A DNA stretch of 64,000 nucleotides, taken from positions 1,488,001 through 1,552,000 of the forward strand of contig CBDAUF010000002.1 in the NCBI GenBank assembly GCA_965200535.1, given 5' to 3'. The first letter of the stretch is position 1; each line of letters starts with the position of its first letter. Below the pieces are notes generated by a model. That model saw nothing but the letters and a program-made list of their open reading frames with translations. It was not told the DNA's origin and made no database searches. Below, piece after piece: positions 58,805-64,000 of this stretch. This DNA is from MPNO01 sp965200535 (GTDB lineage: Bacteria > Pseudomonadota > Alphaproteobacteria > MPNO01). A program made the translations under genes and the position numbers.

Positions 58805-60121
58805 ATGAACCACCAGGCACCGCCGATCCAGGACGGCCCCGAGCCGCGTTTCGTACGCGGCACCCTCGAAATCCCCGTCTGGCATGCGCGCGGCGGCACC
58901 TCGACCGGCATCGTCCTGCTGGACCGCCATCTGCCGCGTTCGACCGCGCTGCGCGAGGAGATCATCCGCAACATCATGGGGGTGCCGCTTTCCGGCGAGA
59001 TGTCGGGCAACCGCCAGATCACCGGCCTCGGCCGCGGTATCACGACCAGCAACAAGGTGTTTATCCTCGCCGCGTCGGCGCGGGCCGGGTTCGACCTCGA
59101 AAGCACCCTCGCCCAGCTTGCCGCCGACAAGGCGGCGATCGACTGGAGCGTCAACTGCGGCAACATGTCGGCGGCGCTGCCGCTGGTCGCATTCGAAACC
59201 GGGCTCGCGGCGCCCCGGCCGGGCCGCAACAGGATCCGCATCCACAACACCAACACGGGTATCGCGGCCGACGCGGCGATCGAAATGCCCGAACCGGATG
59301 CGCCCCTTTCCCCGGATACCGAAATGCCCGGCGTGCCGGGGCGCTGGCCGGGGGTGGCGCTGTCCCTCGTCGATCCGGTCGGCTCCAAAACCGGAAAGCT
59401 GTTCCCGACCGGCGCCCGGCGCGAAACCTTCGGGAGCGTGGAGGCCTCCTGCGTCGATTTCGCGATGCCCATGGTCATTGTCCGCGCCGGGGATCTCGGT
59501 TGCCGGGCCGACGAGGCGCCCGAGGCACTGGAGAGCGACGAGACGCTGCGGGCGAAGCTCCAGCCGCTCTGGGTTGCCGCCGGGCTCGCCATGGGCCTCG
59601 AACGGGACGGCCGCAGGATGACGGCCGAAGAACTCGCGGTCAGCGAAACGGTGCCCAAGGTCTGTCTCATCGCGCCGCCCGACGCCGCGGAGGCCGCGCA
59701 CGGCGCTCATGTCCGGGCGCGTTATTTCACCCCCCAGACCTGCCATCGGTCGATGGCGGTCACCGGCGGGTCGTGCCTCGCCGCCGCGTCCCTGATACCG
59801 GGCACCGTCGCCCATGAGACGGCGGCCGGGCTGCAGGGTCTCGGGCCGGCGCCGGCGGACCGGGAGGTCGGCATCGGCAACCCGGCCGGCGTGCTCCGCG
59901 CCGTCATCCGCGGTTCCCTGGACGGCGGCGAGGCGGCGCTCCTCAGCGCGGCCTATATTCGGAGCGCCCAGATCCTGATCCGCGGCTACACGCCGATCTA
60001 CCACGCTTCGCGCGAACTCATCGACCATTACCGCGCCGCTTCCCGCTGCGGTTCCGCGGCAGGGAGAGATATTGGCGAACGCGGTCCCGGCCGCGATGCC
60101 CCGGCGCCCGCTCTCGCCTGA
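58805..60121 (+). CDS. PrpF-family isomerase (2-methylaconitate/4-oxalomesaconate tautomerase-like)
   Basis: A 438-residue protein of the PrpF fold (two diaminopimelate-epimerase-like halves). Signatures: WHARGGTSTGIVL near residues 25-38, VNCGNMSAALPL (near 119-130, with the catalytic Cys), and VETxxx-like KVCLIAPP in the second half. PrpF isomerises 2-methylaconitate; the related GalD tautomerises 4-oxalomesaconate in gallate breakdown. GalD typically has Lys after RGGTS, here Thr, so neither assignment is safe. It is divergent from the cupin operon; a basic tail of about 20 residues follows the domain. Confidence 0.82.
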   Translation: MNHQAPPIQDGPEPRFVRGTLEIPVWHARGGTSTGIVLLDRHLPRSTALREEIIRNIMGVPLSGEMSGNRQITGLGRGITTSNKVFILAASARAGFDLESTLAQLAADKAAIDWSVNCGNMSAALPLVAFETGLAAPRPGRNRIRIHNTNTGIAADAAIEMPEPDAPLSPDTEMPGVPGRWPGVALSLVDPVGSKTGKLFPTGARRETFGSVEASCVDFAMPMVIVRAGDLGCRADEAPEALESDETLRAKLQPLWVAAGLAMGLERDGRRMTAEELAVSETVPKVCLIAPPDAAEAAHGAHVRARYFTPQTCHRSMAVTGGSCLAAASLIPGTVAHETAAGLQGLGPAPADREVGIGNPAGVLRAVIRGSLDGGEAALLSAAYIRSAQILIRGYTPIYHASRELIDHYRAASRCGSAAGRDIGERGPGRDAPAPALA

Positions 60122-60156
60122 ACCGGGCGCCGCACGGCCGAAAGCCCATGCCGAGG

Positions 60157-60185
60157 CTGACAACCCGCTCATGCGTTGCTATATA
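60157..60185 (+). promoter_or_regulatory. Promoter of tRNA-Asn
   Basis: CTGACA (60157-60162), an exact 17-base spacer and TATATA (60180-60185) place transcription start near 60192, about 20 bases before tRNA-Asn. The hexamers match consensus at five and five of six positions. Confidence 0.65.
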
Positions 60186-60211
60186 GCCGCCGTGCGCCAG
60201 ACGAGTGCGAA

Positions 60212-60287
60212 TCCCCGGTAGCTCAGTTGGTAGAGCGGGTGGCTGTTAACCACCATGTCGCTGGTTCGAGTCCGGCCCGGGGAGCCA
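60212..60287 (+). tRNA. tRNA-Asn (GTT)
   Basis: Acceptor TCCCCGG/CCGGGGA, D-stem GCTC/GAGC, anticodon stem GGTGG/CCACC with loop CTGTTAA (anticodon GTT) and T-stem GCTGG/CCGGC with one T-G pair. G73 and encoded CCA at 60285-60287. A close-to-consensus promoter precedes it, and the 110-residue hypothetical gene begins 78 bases downstream. Confidence 0.97.
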
Positions 60288-60364
60288 GTTTTCGGGCCCG
60301 GTTCGCCGAGCGGACCGGGCCCGGCCTCGACCGTCTCACGGGCGTTTCCGGAGCGTAATCGGCA

Positions 60365-60697
60365 ATGCCGGCAGAGCTTGTCCGCCTCGACCTCGCCAGG
60401 TTCACCGCCCGCGATGTGGCGAAGGTCGAGGCGCTCGCGCGCAAGCTCTCGCTCATGCACCGCTGGTACCGCAGCGAGCGCGTTTCGCGGCGCGGCGCCG
60501 ACGAGATCCGGATCTATTCGGGCGACCGCAGCAACACCCCGTACGCCTGCTACCGGATCGTGCGCCGGAGCGACGGTTCCTACCGGCTCGCCGATCACCG
60601 TTCGGGCCGCGAGCTTGCCTGTGCGCGCTCCATCGATCCGGTGATCGAGGCGATCCCCGGTGATTTCTACTACGCGGGCGCACGCGGAAGCGGCTGA
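60365..60697 (+). CDS. Hypothetical protein (110 residues)
   Basis: A soluble mixed alpha/beta protein with no family I recognise. The N-terminal helix VRLDLARFTARDVAKVEALARKL is followed by an Arg-rich middle (RRGADEIRIYSGDRSNTPYACYRIVRR), a beta-strand-rich region and the closing PGDFYYAGARG. No signal peptide or membrane helix. It lies between tRNA-Asn and the RidA gene on the same strand, 26 bases before the latter, so is likely coexpressed. The regular codon use and compact fold-like pattern support a real gene. Function unknown. Confidence 0.7.
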   Translation: MPAELVRLDLARFTARDVAKVEALARKLSLMHRWYRSERVSRRGADEIRIYSGDRSNTPYACYRIVRRSDGSYRLADHRSGRELACARSIDPVIEAIPGDFYYAGARGSG

Positions 60698-60723
60698 CGC
60701 CCGATCTTGCAGGGAGAGGACAA

Positions 60724-61116
60724 ATGGAACGGGAAGCGATCCACGTCAGCGGAATTTCCGAGGTGTTGAAATCCGCCGGTGTCCCGCTGAGCCCGGCGAT
60801 CAAAGCCAACGGCTTCGTGTTCGTCTCGGGCACGCCGCCGATCGACCGGGCGACCGGCCAGGTTTCGAGCGGAGACATCGCCACGCAGACCGAACTGGTG
60901 ATGGAGAACCTGAAAGCCATTCTCGAGGAGGCCGGCTCGAATCTCGAGAAAGTGGTGAAGGTCAACGTGTACGTGTCGAACAGCGGCTATTACGGCCTGG
61001 TCAACGAGATCTACGGGCGCTATTTCAGCGAACCCGCGCCGGCACGCACGTTCGTCGCCGTCGGGTCCTGGCCGTGGCCGTTCGACATCGAGATTGAGTG
61101 TACGGCGCTGGCCTGA
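60724..61116 (+). CDS. RidA (YjgF/YER057c/UK114) family protein
   Basis: A 130-residue trimeric enamine/imine deaminase-like protein. The family pattern is complete: SPAIKANGFVFVSGTPPID, the QTELVMENLKAILEEAGSNLEKVVKVNVYVSN run and the C-terminal PARTFVAVGSWPWPFDIEIECTAL. The conserved substrate-carboxylate Arg is seen in PARTFVAV. Archetypal RidA removes 2-aminoacrylate-type intermediates; members in catabolic clusters (aminomuconate deaminase type) act on aromatic ring-cleavage products, a good fit to the next gene, 3-hydroxyanthranilate dioxygenase. GGGAGAGG precedes the ATG. Confidence 0.92.
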   Translation: MEREAIHVSGISEVLKSAGVPLSPAIKANGFVFVSGTPPIDRATGQVSSGDIATQTELVMENLKAILEEAGSNLEKVVKVNVYVSNSGYYGLVNEIYGRYFSEPAPARTFVAVGSWPWPFDIEIECTALA

Positions 61117-61226
61117 GCGCGGCGCCCGCACGTCCTGCCCGCCGGCGCTCGTTCGTTGTTTTCGCGAATGACAGCGGCTAGCATGATGGTCTCTGGAACG
61201 CCATGCAGGCGCGAGGGAGAATCCGG

Positions 61227-61748
61227 ATGAGCCAGATCGCCCCATTCAACCTTCATCGGTGGATCGACGAGCACAGAGACCTTCTGAAACCGCCCGTCGG
61301 CAACGCCCAGATATGGCAGGACACCGACTATATGGTGACGGTCATCGGCGGCCCCAACGAACGCACCGATTACCACGACGACCCGGTGGAGGAGTTCTTC
61401 TACCAGATCGAGGGAGACATCACGCTCCGGATCATCGAGGACGGAAAGCGCCGGGACGTGCCGCTCCGGGAGGGCGACGTGCTCCTGCTGCCGCCGCATG
61501 TCCGCCATTCGCCGCAGCGGCCGGCCGGCACCGTCGGGCTGGTCATCGAACGCCAGAGGCCGGCAGGCACGCGCGACGCCTTCGAGTGGTATTGCGACGA
61601 ATGCGATGCGCTCGTCCACCGCAGCGAACTGCAACTGCACGATATTGTCGAGGATCTTCCGATCGCCTTCGATGCCTATTACGGCAGCGAGGACGCACGC
61701 CGCTGCGATGCGTGCGGCCACCTCAACCCGGGCAAGCCGGGAGCGTAG
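61227..61748 (+). CDS. nbaC: 3-hydroxyanthranilate 3,4-dioxygenase
   Basis: A 173-residue Fe(II) cupin that opens 3-hydroxyanthranilate to 2-amino-3-carboxymuconate semialdehyde. Metal ligands are His50, Glu56 and His94, and substrate-contact Arg46 and Arg98 are present. The C-terminal rubredoxin-like site has CDEC (123-126) and CDAC (160-163), typical of the bacterial enzyme. GAGGGAGA seven bases before the ATG at 61227 sets the start. It lies 110 bases after the RidA gene and is convergent with an MBL-fold hydrolase gene. No nadC/kynureninase is in the window, so NAD synthesis or a nitrobenzoate/anthranilate catabolic role cannot be separated. Confidence 0.92.
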   Translation: MSQIAPFNLHRWIDEHRDLLKPPVGNAQIWQDTDYMVTVIGGPNERTDYHDDPVEEFFYQIEGDITLRIIEDGKRRDVPLREGDVLLLPPHVRHSPQRPAGTVGLVIERQRPAGTRDAFEWYCDECDALVHRSELQLHDIVEDLPIAFDAYYGSEDARRCDACGHLNPGKPGA

Positions 61749-61775
61749 TCCCGGAGAGTCCGTCGCCGCGAGGGC

Positions 61776-62576
61776 TTACAGCGTCATCAGGTCCTCGCCG
61801 ATGACCAGCGGGCCCGAATAGCCGCGGCGGATGATCTCGCTGAGTTCGCGGGGCTCCGAATCGGGCAGCATATGGGTGGTAACCAGCAGGCCCACATCGG
61901 AGTCCCTGGCGACCAGCGAGAGCCGTTCGGGCGAGGTGTGGGCATGCGGCGTGTGACCCTTGTCGATCTGCGGCGAGGACCATTTGTCGTACTGAACGCA
62001 TTCGTGGATCAGGAAATCGGCGCCGTGCGCGTGCCTGATCAGGTATTCGCAGGGACAGGTGTCGCCCGAAAGCACGATCGTCCGGTCCTTCGATTCGAAA
62101 CGGTAGCCGAAGGGCTGGTCCAGCGGATAGTGATCGACATCGAACGCGGCGATCCTGACGCCGTCTATATCCGCGACCGGACCTTGGTCGATTTCGTGGA
62201 TGACGATATTGGGCATCTCCCGGGAGGCTGTCCGGATCGCCATGCGCATTTCCAGATCCGGCCGGTGCATTTCGAGAAGCCGGTCGACCATGATCCCGAT
62301 TCCTGCCGGCCCGTAGATATGCCAGGGGGAATCGTCTCCGAGGATCCACCGGCAGATCATGAAATGCCCAAGGTCGATGTAATGGTCGGAATGCAGATGG
62401 GTGATGAACAGATGGTCGACGTCGCCCGGTGGGATGCCGGCCTCCACCATGCGGGCCACGATGCCCGAGCCGCAATCGACGACGAACGTGTTGCTGCCCG
62501 CCCGCACCGCGTAACCGGGTCCGCGCCGTCGGGGATTGGGGAACGGCAGCCCCGTCCCCAGCAGGCTGACTTGCAT
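61776..62576 (-). CDS. MBL-fold hydrolase, ribonuclease Z/arylsulfatase-like
   Basis: A 266-residue metallo-beta-lactamase-fold protein. The zinc motif is ITHLHSDHYIDLG (near 59-71), with Asp in SGDTCPCEYL (near 170) and C-terminal TTHMLPD and GEDLM. The opening LLGTGLPFPNPRRRGP is as in RNase Z/ElaC and the arylsulfatase/PqqB-like group. Unlike true RNase Z there is no flexible-arm insert, so tRNA 3' processing is unlikely. Probably hydrolyses a small metabolite. Convergent with the 3-hydroxyanthranilate dioxygenase gene. Confidence 0.85.
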   Translation of the reverse strand: MQVSLLGTGLPFPNPRRRGPGYAVRAGSNTFVVDCGSGIVARMVEAGIPPGDVDHLFITHLHSDHYIDLGHFMICRWILGDDSPWHIYGPAGIGIMVDRLLEMHRPDLEMRMAIRTASREMPNIVIHEIDQGPVADIDGVRIAAFDVDHYPLDQPFGYRFESKDRTIVLSGDTCPCEYLIRHAHGADFLIHECVQYDKWSSPQIDKGHTPHAHTSPERLSLVARDSDVGLLVTTHMLPDSEPRELSEIIRRGYSGPLVIGEDLMTL

Positions 62577-62831
62577 CCCGTTATCTCCCGTTCGCCTGGA
62601 CGATGACGCCATCGTAGCACTGCCCGGATCGACGCGGTGCGGCGCATCGGGGCCGGTGCCGTTCCGCAGCGCGCCGATCTCTGCGGCTCCTCGACAGCGG
62701 CATTGACGCGAAACCAGACGTGTGGTGTCGTTTCGACCAATTAACGTCGCTGGCGCCGCGGTTGGGCAGTGCACCATGCTTGCCGGGCGCCAGTTCAGGG
62801 TCTGCGGCGCAAGCGAAGGGAGACAGACGTC

Positions 62832-64000
62832 ATGGATCGACTGAACGCGGTCATCGATTCGGTCAATGCGTTTGCATGGGGGCCGCCCATGCTCGGCATC
62901 CTCGGCGTGACCGGGGTTTTGCTGACTCTCGGCCTCGTTTTCATGCCGTGGCGCAAGGTTGGCTACGGCTTCCGGCTGCTGTTCGACAAGAGCGCCGCTA
63001 CCGGAGAAGGCGAGGTCAAGCCGTTCAACGCTCTGATGACCGCGCTGTCCGCCACGGTCGGCACCGGGAATATCGCCGGCGTCGCTACAGCCATCGCGCT
63101 CGGCGGGCCGGGCGCAATCTTCTAAATGTGGCTGATCGCGCTGTTCGGCATGGCGACCAAATACGCCGAGGCAGTGTGCGCGGTCACCTACCGCGAGGTC
63201 GACCAGACCGGCAAATATGTCGGCGGGCCCATGTACTACCTGCGCAACGGGGTCGGCGCGTTTGCCCCCGAACTCGGCAAGTGGCTCGGACTCGCCTTCG
63301 CGCTGTTCGGTGCGGTGGCGGCGTTCGGCATCGGCAACGCGGTACAGGTCAACTCGATGGCCGCCGCGCTGGACGACAGTTTCGGGGTTCCGACCTGGGT
63401 GACGGGCGTCGTGACGGCGGTGCTGGTCGGCGTCGTCGTGATCGGCGGCATCCGGCGGATCGGCGACGTTGCGGGCAAGCTGGTGCCGGCGATGATCGTC
63501 CTCTATCTCGGCGCCGCTTTGCTGATCATCGCGATTAACATCGCCGACGTCCCGGATGCCATCGGCCTGATCTTCACCCATGCGTTCACACCGGCCGCGG
63601 CGACGGGCGGCTTCGCCGGTGCGGCGGTGGCAGCGGCCATCCGCTTCGGCATCGCCCGCGGCGTGTTCTCCAACGAATCGGGGCTCGGATCGGCCGCCAT
63701 CGCGCACGCGGCGGCGCAGACCAATAGCCCGGTGCGTCAGGGGATCATCGCCATGCTCGGCACCTTCATCGACACCATCGTGGTGTGCACGATGACGGCG
63801 CTGGTGATCCTGACCTCCGGCGCATGGACGATGACCGGCTCGGACGGCGGCGGGCTGACCGGCGCGGTGCTCACCTCGACCGGCTTCCAGGCCTCCATCG
63901 CCGGCGGCCAGTACATCGTCACCGTCGCACTGGCTGTCTTCGCCTTCACCACCATTCTCGGCTGGTCGTATTACGGCGAGCGGTGCTGGCAGTAAATGTT
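62832..64000 (+). pseudogene. Alanine/glycine:cation symporter (AGCS) gene with two in-frame TAA stops, right end cut
   Basis: Encodes a sodium or proton/alanine-type symporter (AGCS/DAACS family). Residues 1-97 (MDRLNAVIDS to ALGGPGAIF) and 99-387 (MWLIALFGMATKYAE to SYYGERCWQ) join in a single frame to give an otherwise well-preserved AGCS protein with the family's SATVGTGNIAGVATAIALGGPGAIF. TAA stands at 63123-63125 where the family has Trp (FWMW), and again at 63993-63995 where it has Tyr (C-x-E-Y-L-F). Both read TAA followed by ATG. Without readthrough or reinitiation the gene cannot make a transporter. Roughly 80 codons are expected past the window. Sequencing error at both sites is an alternative. 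Confidence 0.8.

Noticed and set aside
1..64000. Insertion sequences, prophage, CRISPR arrays, toxin-antitoxin or anti-phage systems
   Set aside because: No transposase, integrase, repeat-spacer array or defence-family protein was recognised on either strand.

Overview
This is a gene-dense, high-GC (roughly two-thirds G+C by eye) chromosomal segment from an alphaproteobacterium, probably a Rhodospirillales-like lineage. The call rests on the pcm-tolC-popZ-valS block, the glnB-glnA pair, the ECF sigma/anti-sigma/periplasmic sensor cassette and a perfect alphaproteobacterial-type parS site. Genus cannot be told from the sequence. I saw no insertion sequence, prophage, CRISPR array or rRNA. Three tRNA genes are present: His, Cys and Asn.

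Layout. 1-6.0 kb: a truncated NAD(P)H-hydrate epimerase gene, a nitrile-hydratase-beta-like small gene coupled to an N-carbamoylsarcosine-amidase-like hydrolase, a divergent enolase-superfamily enzyme, a creatinase-fold protein, and an opine-dehydrogenase-like/LLM-oxidoreductase pair. 6.1-13.2 kb: a tightly coupled coenzyme F420 operon (acyl-adenylating enzyme, fused fbiC, F420:NADP reductase, cofE, cofD, cofC), followed by a PuuE-like deacetylase. 14.2-21.7 kb: two tandem SDRs, an AbrB-type membrane protein, gpmA, tRNA-His, an aminotransferase, and an EF-hand/ECF sigma/anti-sigma/periplasmic metal-sensor cassette. 21.8-27.1 kb: glnB-glnA, a TauD-type dioxygenase and parE.

27.2-37.4 kb: a Rieske oxygenase, rhlE, a stand-alone RAM-domain protein, an FAH-family hydrolase, a PaaE-like reductase coupled to a PaaA/PaaC-like diiron protein, and a coxMSL-type molybdenum hydroxylase operon ending in an enoyl-CoA hydratase. 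37.6-40.6 kb: a secreted deacetylase, a DUF2786 protein, yciB and nfuA. 40.6-44.8 kb: a LysR-led cluster with a PqqC-like protein, two dihydroxyphthalate-decarboxylase-like proteins and a rhodanese. 45-52.4 kb: ilvD, parS, valS, popZ, tolC and pcm. 52.6-62.6 kb: cupin dioxygenases, two CoA ligases, MBL-fold enzymes, a PrpF-type isomerase, RidA and 3-hydroxyanthranilate dioxygenase. 62.8 kb to the end: an AGCS symporter gene broken by two in-frame TAA codons.

How it fits together. The F420 operon makes the cofactor, and its reductase can supply F420H2. The divergent LLM enzyme is the obvious candidate local user. The rest is mostly a set of oxygenase, CoA-ligase and hydrolase clusters suited to aromatic and nitrogenous organic compounds, interleaved with core genes. 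The points most worth a second look are the F420 operon with no visible dehydro-F420 reductase, the creatinase-like/carbamoylsarcosine-amidase-like neighbourhood, the two-gene diiron oxygenase, parS next to popZ-valS, and the doubly nonsense-mutated symporter.
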